Shown here one piece after another: positions 25,838 through 33,577 of a stretch of 64,000 nt of DNA (position 1 is the stretch's first letter; every line of letters starts with the position of its first letter). The position numbers were made by a program, and so were the translations under genes. Under the pieces are notes generated by a model. The model was not told where the DNA came from, made no database searches, and saw only the letters and a list, made by a program, of their open reading frames with translations. This stretch comes from CAVQJU01 sp963754955 (lineage in GTDB: Bacteria; Acidobacteriota; Vicinamibacteria; Vicinamibacterales; CAVVIG01). Location: contig CAVWHY010000005.1 in assembly GCA_963754955.1 (NCBI GenBank), positions 1-64,000 of the forward strand. The letters are read 5' to 3'.

Positions 25838-26943
25838 ACGTCATTGTGCGATCTTCCCGCGACGCTCCCAAGGAGAAGGTGCGAGTCGCCGAACTCGTGC
25901 CACAGGTACCCGCAGCGCCGCGCCTCGGCATACGCGCGTTCGAGATGCCGGCTATTGACGTTGCCGACGGCGCTGACGCTCTCGAGCATGGCCAGGTGGG
26001 TGGCGCGCGGCTCGTGCAGCCCCGTGATGAGGCCGCTGACCGATCGGAGCGATCGATCCGGCGTGACGACCAGCCGTGTCCAGCCTTCCCCCGGATGTGT
26101 GCCGCCGTCTTCGTCGGTGACCGTTTCCAGAGCACGCACCACCGTCGTCCCGACGGCGACCACGCGGTGACCGCCGCGCCGGGCGGCGTTGACGCGTTCG
26201 GCGGTGACGAGAGGCACGCGGTAGTACTCCTCGTACGGCGGCTCATGGCTTTCCAGGCTGGCGACCCCGGTGTGCAGGACGAGGGGCGCGATTTGAACGC
26301 CGCTCGCGACAAGCCTCGTCACCAGTTCCGCCGTAAACGGCCGCCCGGCCGAGGGCATCTCCGCGCTTCCCGGTTCCGTCGCGAACACCGTCTGGTACAT
26401 CGAGAGCGGCCAGGGGCGTTTCACGTAGCCGTATCGAATGGGAACGCCGTAGCTGGCGAGGTACTCGAGCAACGGAGCCGGAACCGTGATGGCGGCGAGC
26501 CACAGACGCGACGGCGATTCCAGCGACTCACCGACTGGATACGCCGCGAGCAGGGTCGCACGCCCGCCGGCAGGCAGACGGTACGTCGTACGCGCGCGGC
26601 CGTTCGCGAACGGCAGCGAGGCTTTCGGCCCCGGCTGCCGCACTTCGACGGACCAGAACCCCCCAGGCAGCTGCGTGGACAGGTGCAGTTCGAACAGCTC
26701 CCCGGTATCGGCCACGATCGGAAGCGCGGCGCTCATCGTGGCGCTGGTGTTGACGACCAAAAGGTCGCCGGGCCGTAGCCATCGCGGCAGATCGTGAAAG
26801 CGCGCGTGTTCGATCGTGTCGGAGGCCACGTCGGAAACCAGGAGCCGCACCTCGTCTCTGCGCAGCCCTCGGGCTTCCGGGGGCTCGCTCGCTTCGAGGC
26901 TGGCCGGCAACTCGCTCCCGGCGATTACACCTGCTGCAGCCAT
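25834..26943 (-). CDS. queA: QueA-like tRNA ribosyltransferase-isomerase
   Basis: 369 residues. Family blocks seen are EPPEARGLRRDEVRLLVSD (N-terminal), FHDLPRWLRPGDLLVVNTSATMSAAL, IRYGYVKRPWPLSMYQTVFA, EMPSAGRPFTAELVTRL, VLHTGVASLE and RVVAVGTTVVRALET. The enzyme transfers the ribosyl part of S-adenosylmethionine to 7-aminomethyl-7-deazaguanine in tRNA during queuosine synthesis. The N-terminal EPPEARGL variant is that of the divergent subgroup frequent in Actinobacteria, so the substrate could differ. It overlaps the SDR gene by 19 bp upstream and the GNAT gene by 4 bp downstream. Confidence 0.85.
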   Translation of the reverse strand: MAAAGVIAGSELPASLEASEPPEARGLRRDEVRLLVSDVASDTIEHARFHDLPRWLRPGDLLVVNTSATMSAALPIVADTGELFELHLSTQLPGGFWSVEVRQPGPKASLPFANGRARTTYRLPAGGRATLLAAYPVGESLESPSRLWLAAITVPAPLLEYLASYGVPIRYGYVKRPWPLSMYQTVFATEPGSAEMPSAGRPFTAELVTRLVASGVQIAPLVLHTGVASLESHEPPYEEYYRVPLVTAERVNAARRGGHRVVAVGTTVVRALETVTDEDGGTHPGEGWTRLVVTPDRSLRSVSGLITGLHEPRATHLAMLESVSAVGNVNSRHLERAYAEARRCGYLWHEFGDSHLLLGSVAGRSHNDV

Positions 26944-27662
26944 CGCGCGTCCTCCCGCTGCGCCGCGAACCGCTCGCCGCTGACCGCCTCCGGCGCCTGA
27001 TCGAACAGCCAGTTCCAGAACGGCGCCGTGACATCGGGCAACGGCCGATCGGAGATGTCCTCGCCGGGAAACGCCTCCTGGTGCATCCGCGTCCGCATGT
27101 CTCCCGGGTCCACCAGGATGGCGGAGACGCCCTTCTCCCGCAGTTCCGCGGCGAGCGTGCGCGTCAGGAGTTCGAGGGCGGCCTTGCTCGCTCCGTACGG
27201 CCCCCAGCCCGGATAAGCGCCGTGTGCCGCATCGCTCGTGATATTGACGATGAGCCCGCGGCGCTCAGCCAGGAGAGGAACGGCGAGCTGGATCAGCGCG
27301 ATCGGCGCGCCGGCGTTCACAGGGAAGACGCGCCCAAAGCGCTGAACATCGAACTCCATCAGCGGGCCGATGGCGCCAAGCACCGAGGCGTTGTTCACCA
27401 GGACGTTCAGACCTCCGAGCCCGCGTGCGGCGTCTACCAGGCGCGCCCGCACCGCGGCGTCGGTGATGTCGCCACCGACGGCGACGACGCGTTGTTGTCG
27501 TGGCGAGGATCGGGCAATCGAAGCCGCCGCGGCGTCCAGGGGGCCGGGCTGCGTGGCGTTGAGGACGAGACCGTAGCCTCGCGAAGCCAGGATCCGCGCG
27601 ACGACCTCGCCGAGGCCCCGGCTCGCGCCGGTCACGATTGCCACTGGAAGTGATTCATGCAT
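26925..27662 (-). CDS. short-chain dehydrogenase/reductase
   Basis: About 245 residues from ATG 27,662 (MHESLPVAIVTGASRGLGE), chosen because GGAGAGG lies eight bases upstream; a GTG at 27,671 is the alternative. The NAD(P)-binding motif is TGASRGLG, followed by VLVNNASVLG (NNAG-type), the catalytic Ser in NITSDAAHG and Tyr-Lys in YGASKAAL. It is a classical Rossmann oxidoreductase of unknown substrate. It heads the SDR-queA-GNAT operon and is divergent from soxR across a SoxR box, which makes redox-stress control of this operon likely. Confidence 0.9.
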   Translation of the reverse strand: MHESLPVAIVTGASRGLGEVVARILASRGYGLVLNATQPGPLDAAAASIARSSPRQQRVVAVGGDITDAAVRARLVDAARGLGGLNVLVNNASVLGAIGPLMEFDVQRFGRVFPVNAGAPIALIQLAVPLLAERRGLIVNITSDAAHGAYPGWGPYGASKAALELLTRTLAAELREKGVSAILVDPGDMRTRMHQEAFPGEDISDRPLPDVTAPFWNWLFDQAPEAVSGERFAAQREDARWLQQV

Positions 27663-27708
27663 GCAGGCCACCTCTCCGGAAGAAATTTGAACCTTCCCAA
27701 GTGTCGAT

Positions 27709-27726
27709 CTTCAAGTCCACTTGAAG
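27709..27726. promoter_or_regulatory. SoxR box between SDR operon and soxR
   Basis: CTTCAAGTCCACTTGAAG is an 18-bp palindrome differing from perfect symmetry only at the two central bases. It closely follows the known SoxR box (CCTCAAG-TTAA-CTTGAGG). On the minus strand it lies between a TTGACT -35 (27,730-27,725) and a weak GACACT -10 (27,705-27,700) with a 19-bp spacer, the over-long spacing typical of MerR-family activated promoters. It should control the SDR operon and possibly soxR itself. Confidence 0.8.
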
Positions 27727-27754
27727 TCAAGGACGAAATACGCGACACTGGGAC

Positions 27755-28234
27755 ATGGCTAGCGCGCAAGGGTCTCTGGCAGCCGGCACGCCGCACGACG
27801 CACAGGACGCCCTCACGATCGGCGACGTGGCGAAGCGCTGCGGCGTGGCGACGTCCGCACTGCGGTTCTACGAGGAACAGGGGCTGATTCATTCGCAGCG
27901 CACGGACGCGGGACACCGCCGCTATCCTCGGGCCGTCATCCGACGTGTCGCGTTCATCGTGTTCGCGCAACGCATCGGGTTGTCGCTGGAGGAGATCCGG
28001 GCGGAGCTCGCGAAGTTGCCGCGCAATCGGGTGCCCGATCGACGGGACTGGGCGAAGCTGTCCGGCAGCTGGACCGCTCGCATCGAGGAGCGCATGGCCG
28101 AGCTCGAGCGGTTGAAAGCGGGCCTCACCGCATGTATCGGCTGCGGCTGCCTGTCGCTCGATCGGTGCCGCCTCGCCAATCCGGCCGATCGTGCCGGACG
28201 CGCTGGTCCCGGCGCGAGATACCTGATGAACTGA
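27755..28234 (+). CDS. soxR: redox-sensing [2Fe-2S] activator SoxR
   Basis: 159 residues. A MerR winged helix (TIGDVAKRCGVATSALRFYEE, residues 21-41) with the family HRRY segment is followed by a dimer helix. The iron-sulfur motif CIGCGCLSLDRC at residues 127-138 has Cys at 127, 130, 132 and 138, the same spacing as E. coli SoxR. Oxidation or nitrosylation of the cluster switches on the target promoter. The N-terminus is about 18 residues longer than needed, so a later start is possible. Its target box lies 29 bp upstream, and the divergent SDR operon is the likely regulon member. Confidence 0.92.
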   Translation: MASAQGSLAAGTPHDAQDALTIGDVAKRCGVATSALRFYEEQGLIHSQRTDAGHRRYPRAVIRRVAFIVFAQRIGLSLEEIRAELAKLPRNRVPDRRDWAKLSGSWTARIEERMAELERLKAGLTACIGCGCLSLDRCRLANPADRAGRAGPGARYLMN

Positions 28235-28235
28235 C

Positions 28236-28643
28236 ATGGAAAGGAATAACGCGGACCCGCGGGTAGACGCCTACATCCACGCCCTTCCCGCGTGGCAGCA
28301 AGGCATCTGCGAGAAGGTCCGCGACCTGGTGCACGCCGCCGATTCCGAGGTGCGGGAGACAATCAAGCGGACGCGCCAGCCGTATTTCGTCCTGCACGGG
28401 AACATCTGCGCGTTGCTCGCGGCCAGGAAATGGGTGAATGTGTTCCTCTACGACGGCGGGATTGTGCCGGACCCTCACGGCATCATCACGGGCGGGCACG
28501 ACAACAAGACGGCCCGCACAGTGGCGATCCGGGAGGGCGACACCATCAACGAGCGTGCCCTTACGGCGATGTTCAGGCGGATCATCGCGAACAACCGAAA
28601 GGGCGGGTGGAGAACACTCAAAGCCCGCCGGCCGCGCCGCTGA
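28236..28643 (+). CDS. DUF1801 domain protein
   Basis: 135 residues starting one base after the soxR stop. The DUF1801 (YdhG-like) pattern is seen in VDAYIHALPAWQQGICEKVRDLV, then VRETIKRTRQPYFVLHGNICALLA, WVNVFLYDGG and a final helix with MFRRIIANNR. The family fold is a small alpha-beta protein of unknown biochemical function. The tight spacing indicates co-transcription with soxR, so it may respond to redox stress. Confidence 0.85.
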   Translation: MERNNADPRVDAYIHALPAWQQGICEKVRDLVHAADSEVRETIKRTRQPYFVLHGNICALLAARKWVNVFLYDGGIVPDPHGIITGGHDNKTARTVAIREGDTINERALTAMFRRIIANNRKGGWRTLKARRPRR

Positions 28644-28683
28644 GTTCGCTTCGGCCTACAATTTCTTCTGAACCCTTTCGCCC

Positions 28684-28911
28684 ATGCCCAGGATCACCAA
28701 TCTCGACAAGCAATGGCAGCAGTTAATGGCGCTCTGCGAAAGCGAGTCGAAGCTCCGCAGCGACGGCAACCATCCGAGACTCGCCAAGCACGTCGCCGCG
28801 GAGATCGACCAACTGGCCGGCGCGATGGGATTCAGCCCCCGCCGCATCGCCAGCCGGGATTTCCGCGCGGAGCGTGAGGGCGGTCACATCGTCAGGATCG
28901 CTGCGGACTGA
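28684..28911 (+). CDS. small conserved-looking hypothetical protein
   Basis: 75 residues beginning MPRITNLDKQWQQLMALCES. It is charged and mostly helical, with no export signal or membrane helix. No family is recognised. It follows DUF1801 by 40 bp on the same strand and ends 12 bp before the convergent DUF2231-Rieske gene. Codon use matches its neighbours, which supports coding. Confidence 0.55.
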   Translation: MPRITNLDKQWQQLMALCESESKLRSDGNHPRLAKHVAAEIDQLAGAMGFSPRRIASRDFRAEREGGHIVRIAAD

Positions 28912-28923
28912 CGTAAACAGGCG

Positions 28924-29796
28924 CTAGCCGCGCCCCTTTACTTCGATCCGGCCAGCCTGCTCCCGGACATCCAGACATGGCTGATTCTGTGTCGCCGGCC
29001 CGTTGATGACGTGGCCGTCGTCCAGGGCGAATTCCGATCCGTGCCATGGGCACACCACTGATCCGTCCTTCAGCGCGCCCTCCGACAGCGGACCGCCCAG
29101 ATGAGCGCAGGAATGGGCGAGCGCGCAAAGCTGCCCGTGCTGCCTGACGATGAGCAGATCGAGATCGTCGTGCCGAATGCGCTTCATCGAGCCGTCGGCG
29201 ATGTCGGTCGAGTCGGCGACCGCCGTGAATGTCTCAGGTGGATCGACAGCCGCGTGTGTCACCCCGATACGCTGCTCGTAGACCAGGTCGCCGCCAAACC
29301 ACGCGGCGCCGACGGCGATCGTGTATCCGGCAAGCGCACAGGACTGCCCGGTTGAGCGAGCCCCACGCCGCCGAAGGAGGAAAGCTGTTGCGTAGAGAGT
29401 TGTCGCCGCGATGTTCAGGATCCCGTGAATCAGGCCGACTCGCCGCGACCGCCCGGATGTCTCCGACCAGTCAGTGAGTCCCGTTACGGCAGCCCCTGCG
29501 GCGCCGGCGAGTCCGACACCGATGGCGACGTCGGCCGCCCGCGCCATCGTCGCATCGTGGGTTCGCGCCGCGACGGCATCGAGCACGAGTCCCGTCGTCC
29601 ACGCGCCGATCGGGAGATCCGTGAATACCGGGTGCAGTGGATGACGCAGCCAGACGCCGTGCATGGCGTTCTTGGCGTGCTGGCCGGCGGCCCCGCCGAG
29701 TTCGTAAGCGGCCCGGACCGCGCGGCTCAGCGGCTCTGCGACTCGTTCCAGAGCCGGCTGATCCGTGAGACGAGAGAGCGCATTCGTGTCTTCCAT
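28924..29796 (-). CDS. DUF2231 membrane domain fused to Rieske [2Fe-2S] domain
   Basis: 290 residues. The N-terminal half is a DUF2231 membrane domain: WLRHPLHPVFTDLPIGAWTTGLVLDAVA, then AADVAIGVGLAGAAGAAVTGLTDW and further helices to about residue 185. The C-terminal half is a Rieske domain with CAHLGGPLSEG near 238 and CPWHGSEFALDDG near 255 (two Cys, two His). This fusion is known from soil bacteria and is presumed to be a membrane redox protein; its partner is unknown. It starts at 29,796, and the 1.1 kb repeat begins about 45 bp beyond its start. Confidence 0.88.
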   Translation of the reverse strand: MEDTNALSRLTDQPALERVAEPLSRAVRAAYELGGAAGQHAKNAMHGVWLRHPLHPVFTDLPIGAWTTGLVLDAVAARTHDATMARAADVAIGVGLAGAAGAAVTGLTDWSETSGRSRRVGLIHGILNIAATTLYATAFLLRRRGARSTGQSCALAGYTIAVGAAWFGGDLVYEQRIGVTHAAVDPPETFTAVADSTDIADGSMKRIRHDDLDLLIVRQHGQLCALAHSCAHLGGPLSEGALKDGSVVCPWHGSEFALDDGHVINGPATQNQPCLDVREQAGRIEVKGRG

Positions 29797-29859
29797 CGGT
29801 ACCTCACTATCGGTCGCGTACCCAAGCGCCGTACCGTGTGTTCGGTGCCTGCGACGGGA

Positions 29860-29943
29860 GTTCCCGACAACGGCGATACGCTTGTCCTACTCGGCGGTGC
29901 GCTGCTTGGCCTCGTGGTGCAGCGCCGTTTGCGGTCTGCGTAG
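29860..29943 (+). pseudogene. 3' remnant of a VPDSG-CTERM gene
   Basis: Twenty-seven codons, VPDNGDTLVLLGGALLGLVV followed by QRRLRSA and TAG. They match the C-terminus of the intact protein at 51,787-52,392 except for one lost Val and a Val-to-Leu change. No start, signal peptide or upstream coding part exists. The sorting tail is all that remains of the duplicated gene. Confidence 0.8.
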
Positions 29944-30310
29944 CCGTCTCCGGACCGCTCCTGGTCGATTCGACTCGTGCGATTCATTCCGTCCCACTAG
30001 GCCCCGCGACGCCGGGCCTGCGGGGGCGAGGGTTCTCCTCGGATTGATCAGTTCCGAGCCGCGCCATCGCCTCCCGAGTTCGGTGTCGCTGGCGTGAGGC
30101 CTCGCCCGTCTCATCGTGACGAGGCTGCGCACCTCAAACCGCCTCGGGCCGGAGCGATAACTGGCTGTCCCTTCGTCCGTTGACGTTCTCGTTCAGACGT
30201 ATCTACCAAGCGCCGGGCACGTCCATCCTGAGCAGCGTCGTTACTCCTGTCGGCACAACACGCCCATCGATATTGGCGCTCGCACAGTAAACTGCCGACG
30301 CGTCATGATG

Positions 30311-30616
30311 CTAATGGCGGCACGACCTCGCGAAGGCGAGCATGCCAAGGACTCCTCCGATGAGCCCTATGACGGATGTGAGAAGACGCCATTTGGCCTG
30401 CTGAAGTCTTGCACGCACGGACTCGTGGTAGCGGGCGCCGATGAATACTTCGTAGTCGTCCTCGGCGGTGACATACCATTCGTCCGGGACTTCGACGCTC
30501 AATCGTCTTGCGGCGCGATTGAGGCGTCTCGCTTCAGCTCTGATTTCTTCTTCTAAGGGGTCGCGGTAAATGGCGGCGCGCTTACGGTAAGTGTCTTCGG
30601 ACGTGAGCTCGGCCAC
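30311..30616 (-). CDS. 101-residue tail-anchored protein in the repeat
   Basis: Starts GTG 30,616 (VAELTSEDTYRKRAAIYRDP). Residues 1-70 are charged and helical with RRLSVEVPDEWYVTAEDDYE. A single hydrophobic helix (LLTSVIGLIGGVLGMLAFA) near residues 76-94 precedes the basic end RSCRH, suggesting a tail anchor or C-terminal membrane helix. No family is recognised. The second copy (51,092-51,397) has a stop at codon 10, so only this copy can make the full protein. It is convergent to the VPDSG-CTERM remnant. Confidence 0.6.
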   Translation of the reverse strand: MAELTSEDTYRKRAAIYRDPLEEEIRAEARRLNRAARRLSVEVPDEWYVTAEDDYEVFIGARYHESVRARLQQAKWRLLTSVIGLIGGVLGMLAFARSCRH

Positions 30617-30807
30617 ACACTAGTTATCGGCCAATGCCGCTGAGGTGTGCATGCTCCGGCTCAGCAGCCTTAAGCGAGACTATCGGAGGCAAAGCTGAGC
30701 CTGAAATGGTGCCGGACGGCCCGAGAGTTCGTAAGGCGAACCCCTTCGTCCGGCTCCCCACGAGCTGAAAGACTGTAACCATTTATAGTGTCACTAAGGC
30801 TGCAGCC

Positions 30808-30844
30808 CGCTACATTTGGTGCCCTAGGCACCACTAAAGTAGCG
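30808..30844. repeat. hairpin CGCTAC...GTAGCG in repeat copy 1
   Basis: CGCTACATTTGGTGCC and GGCACCACTAAAGTAGCG are near-complementary arms around a CTA centre, with a three-base bulge. The same element occurs at 50,915-50,954 in copy 2, where the outer arms CGCTAC/GTAGCG are kept and the centre has diverged. Preservation of the arms suggests a structural role, for example a terminator or a recombination end. Confidence 0.6.
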
Positions 30845-31120
30845 GAATCATGCACACTCGAGCCCTGGCCAGACATTTCGAGGCGGAGAGGAGTTTGCAC
30901 TGCCCGGCCTCCTATTGGAATCCGGGTGCCGCCGCGAACCTTTCGACCGGTCAAATCCGTTCCATCCGGCTTCGGTCTGCCAGGCTTGTGACTAGGCGGT
31001 ATCGGGGAGCAAGCCTCGAGGAAAGGGGAGACTTGTTGGGATGCCAACTGTGATCCGCTGGCGGTTGCGTGCACGGTTGAGTTCGGACCGTCTTGAACCC
31101 AGGCGACCTGACGATTCCCA

Positions 31121-32254
31121 ATGGCTATAACGCAGTTTGTGGACCACGGGATGACAAGTTCCGTCGCTAGTTCGCCTCGTCCGCTCGGCGTGACGATCGC
31201 GGTGTGTTGTCACAACAGCGCGACGCGACTCCCCACGACCCTTGGGTATCTTCTCAGGCAACGGGTGCCCCCGCAGGTTAAATGGGAGGTGCTCGTCATC
31301 GACAACGGCTCGACGGACGCGACCGGGCAGGTGGCGCGCGGTTGTTGGCCGACCGATGCGCCGACGCGCTTACGGGTCGTCAGGGAGGAAACGCTTGGTC
31401 TGAGCCGTGCGAGACGACGCGGGTTCCTCGAGGCCAGGCACGAGATCGTCTGTTTCGTCGATGACGACAACTGGGTGTCCCCGGCCTGGGTCGAGATCGT
31501 GTCAACGGTCATGGGTGCGCACCCGGATGTCGCGGTGTGTGGCGGCGACAGCGTGGCGGTCTTTGAAGAACCCGAACCGCCATGGTTTCGCCGATACGCT
31601 CGCAGCTTCGGTGTGGGTCCACAAGGCGCGGCGGGGGGCTACCACCAGGGGAGTTTCTGGGGAGCCGGTTTGACCATTCGGAAATCCGCGTGGAGGCAAC
31701 TGAGCGAGGCGGGGTTTGAGCAGTTGCTGACGGACCGGCAAGGCGGAAAACTGACTTCAGGGGGAGACACGGAATTGTGTGCGGCGTTGACGCGGCTTGG
31801 CTGGAAGCAGTGGTATGAGCCGGCCCTCAGGCTGCAACACTTTATTCCCGCGAGTCGTGCACGGTGGGAGCACCTGCGCCGCTTGCACCGGGGATTCGGG
31901 GCCGCCTCCGTCCCCTTGCGCGCCTATTGCGGTGATGCGGCGGACACGTGGCGCCGACGACTGGGCAACAGCTGGTTTTGGTACGTGCAAGCGTCTTGTC
32001 GTCGGATACTGCGTTATCGACGCAAGTTGTGGCGTGCGATGCAGTCGCCGATGGAAAGTGATCCAGACGTGATTGAGCTCGAACATGCCTTCGGGACGCT
32101 GGGGGAACTACGGCGCAGCTATGGACAGTGGACGACAAATAGACGGCGAGTTCAGCTCGTCGAGCAGCGGGTCCGACAACAGCATCAACGGCCCGACGCG
32201 CACAGTGCGTCTAATCTCCATCTTCCGAATTCTCAGCCGAGCGAATGCGTGTGA
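31121..32254 (+). CDS. family 2 glycosyltransferase
   Basis: 377 residues. The GT-A fold is seen from GVTIAVCCHNSATRLPTTLG and VLVIDNGSTDATGQVAR to the metal-binding DDD in CFVDDDNWVSPAWVEI (around residue 112). GSFWGAGLTIRKSAW and a basic acceptor region with LTSGGDTELCAALTRLGW follow. GT2 enzymes transfer a sugar from a nucleotide donor to glycans or lipids, usually at the inner membrane. The C-terminal 40 residues are polar and probably disordered. It is isolated, without other polysaccharide genes. ATG 31,151 is an alternative start. Base composition is less GC-rich than the 5-28 kb region. Confidence 0.88.
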   Translation: MAITQFVDHGMTSSVASSPRPLGVTIAVCCHNSATRLPTTLGYLLRQRVPPQVKWEVLVIDNGSTDATGQVARGCWPTDAPTRLRVVREETLGLSRARRRGFLEARHEIVCFVDDDNWVSPAWVEIVSTVMGAHPDVAVCGGDSVAVFEEPEPPWFRRYARSFGVGPQGAAGGYHQGSFWGAGLTIRKSAWRQLSEAGFEQLLTDRQGGKLTSGGDTELCAALTRLGWKQWYEPALRLQHFIPASRARWEHLRRLHRGFGAASVPLRAYCGDAADTWRRRLGNSWFWYVQASCRRILRYRRKLWRAMQSPMESDPDVIELEHAFGTLGELRRSYGQWTTNRRRVQLVEQRVRQQHQRPDAHSASNLHLPNSQPSECV

Positions 32255-32556
32255 TTCCCACGACGCCCGGTGCTTACTTCTCGGTGATCGTGGCGGGGAG
32301 CGTCGTGTAGAAGGCGGTCGTCGTTCATCCGGGCACCTGTTGGAGGTGGAACTGTTCTAGGATGTTTAGTCCCACGGTGTGGTGGTGAGACGATGAGCGT
32401 CGCCGCGCTATCTCACCCGTATCGTTCAGTCGGCGGGTCGGAGATAATCTGCCCTGCCCTCCGCTAACGCAGTAGACTCGCAGTCGCCTATTTCCTCCGA
32501 GTCCATTCGGTCAGCGAAACGACCGTTCTCCCAGGAACACTTCAAGGAGGTCAGTT
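32255..32556. other. intergenic region without gene
   Basis: About 300 bp between the glycosyltransferase and the small secreted-protein gene. No gene or strong hairpin is seen. An AAGGAGG ribosome-binding site for the next gene lies at its end. Confidence 0.5.
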
Positions 32557-33015
32557 ATGCGACGGATCCTCGCGCCGACGATTCTCGTCTTCGTTCTGGG
32601 CATCGTGCCTACGGCTCACGCTGATGACCATAATGACTGCTCCGTTCGTAGCCTACAGGGCAGCTTCGGATTCACCAGCACAGGGACTCTTCTCGCGATC
32701 CCGGCCCCTTTTGCCGGTGCTTTCGCCGAGATCGGGCGACAGACCTTCGACGGACACGGGAATACAGAAGGCACTGCGACGTCAACCGCTAACGGCAACC
32801 TCAACCATCTGACGTTTCAAGGCAGCTATACAGTAAATCCGGACTGTACGGGCTCGATGACGTTCCACGTTCTTCCACTCAATGTCGATGTAACCCTGGA
32901 GCTTGTCATCGACGACGACGGAGCGGAGATTCGAGCCATCATTGCTGGGAATGTGCCTGGAAATACCGAGAGCCGTGAGTACCGGAAGCAGTTCTCGAAA
33001 GGTAAGGATAAGTAG
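32557..33015 (+). CDS. small secreted protein, SLxGS/DCTGS family
   Basis: 152 residues with signal peptide MRRILAPTILVFVLGIVPTAHA. The mature part is rich in short beta strands: CSVRSLQGSFGFTSTGTLL, RQTFDGHGNTEGTAT, then GSYTVNPDCTGSMTFHV. Two Cys (CSV and DCTG) could form a disulfide. The plan C-x-LxGxxxF-GTL...DGxGxxxG...SYxVNxDCTGSxT is shared with the protein at 46,209-46,709, so the two are paralogues. Function is unknown. AAGGAGG precedes the ATG and a hairpin terminator follows the stop, so it is monocistronic. Confidence 0.8.
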   Translation: MRRILAPTILVFVLGIVPTAHADDHNDCSVRSLQGSFGFTSTGTLLAIPAPFAGAFAEIGRQTFDGHGNTEGTATSTANGNLNHLTFQGSYTVNPDCTGSMTFHVLPLNVDVTLELVIDDDGAEIRAIIAGNVPGNTESREYRKQFSKGKDK

Positions 33016-33034
33016 AGCGTCTGACGGTCTGGTG

Positions 33035-33077
33035 AAGCTTAAGGTCTTGCGAGCATACTCCTGGGCCTTAAGCTTTT
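33035..33077 (+). terminator. hairpin after secreted-protein gene
   Basis: AAGCTTAAGG (33,035-33,044) pairs perfectly with CCTTAAGCTT (33,066-33,075) around a 21-base loop and is followed by TT. It lies 20 bp after the stop at 33,015. The long loop makes it a weak rho-independent terminator. Confidence 0.55.
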
Positions 33078-33116
33078 CGTTTGGTGCGCCCGGCCGTCTT
33101 CGTTGCAATTCCGTTG

Positions 33117-33149
33117 CAAAAAGAAAAAGCCCGGTGAGAGCCACCGGGC
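33117..33149 (-). terminator. strong terminator, probably the displaced tRNA-Pro terminator
   Basis: On the minus strand GCCCGGTG-gctct-CACCGGGC is followed by TTTTTCTTTTTG. It sits 19 bp beyond the 3' end of the tRNA-Pro fragment at 33,168. This is where the native tRNA terminator would be if the tRNA once abutted this flank, before the island entered. Confidence 0.75.
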
Positions 33150-33167
33150 CTTAAGTCGTTGAATTAT

Positions 33168-33212
<45 letters not shown>

Positions 33213-33352
33213 GCAACTTACCTGATCACGATTTCTTAGCGATTTTGCGATTTCTGGCGCTCGGGTAGCGTCCGGGTCGCGATTGGCCCGCGCTCAGCCT
33301 CTGCGAGTTGGAGCACCTTGTTGCGGGGCGGCGCAGATGCTACGGTGGTTGC

Positions 33353-33577
33353 ATGACGCTGAAGGCTCGCGTGAAGGCTGGGAGGCTTGTCGTTGACGAG
33401 CCGACCGATTTGCCCGAAGGAACCGAGGTCGAACTCCTGGCCCTCGATCCCGGTGATTGGCTGACCGAGGAAGATCGCGCTGCGCTGCATCGCGCCTTGA
33501 GAGACTCGGACGAAGACGTCAAGGCCGGTCGACTGGTCGATGCCGACGTCGTCCTTCGCGAGCTTCGGTCGCGTTGA
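33353..33577 (+). CDS. antitoxin of a RelE/ParE-type pair
   Basis: 74 residues: MTLKARVKAGRLVVDEPTDL opens with the short AbrB-like strand pair (VKxGRLVVDEPTDLPEGTEVEL) seen in many small antitoxins. An acidic helical tail (LTEEDRAALHRALRDSDEDVKAGRLVDADVVL) follows. It would bind and neutralise the toxin encoded next, whose TTG start overlaps this TGA (TTGA). The toxin is truncated, so this is an orphan antitoxin. It lies 140 bp inside the tRNA-Pro attachment copy. Confidence 0.7.
   Translation: MTLKARVKAGRLVVDEPTDLPEGTEVELLALDPGDWLTEEDRAALHRALRDSDEDVKAGRLVDADVVLRELRSR

Larger units (their letters stand above)
29841..30980. repeat. ~1.1 kb inverted duplication, copy 1
   Basis: This stretch is the reverse complement of 50,800-51,885, with substitutions and small gaps. 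Matching landmarks in order are the VPDNGD coding end, the CGAGGCGGTTTGAGGTG-type segment near 30,130, GGACGTGCCCGACGC-like text near 30,215, the 101-residue gene, CTCCGGCTCAGCAGCC near 30,655 and a hairpin at 30,808. Similarity fades after about 30,900, so the outer boundary is approximate. This copy lies outside the tRNA-Pro island; the other lies inside. Confidence 0.8.

Noticed and set aside
32782..33144. Minus-strand frame downstream of the tRNA fragment as a residual integrase end
   Set aside because: It overlaps the secreted-protein gene antisense and shows no recombinase motif.
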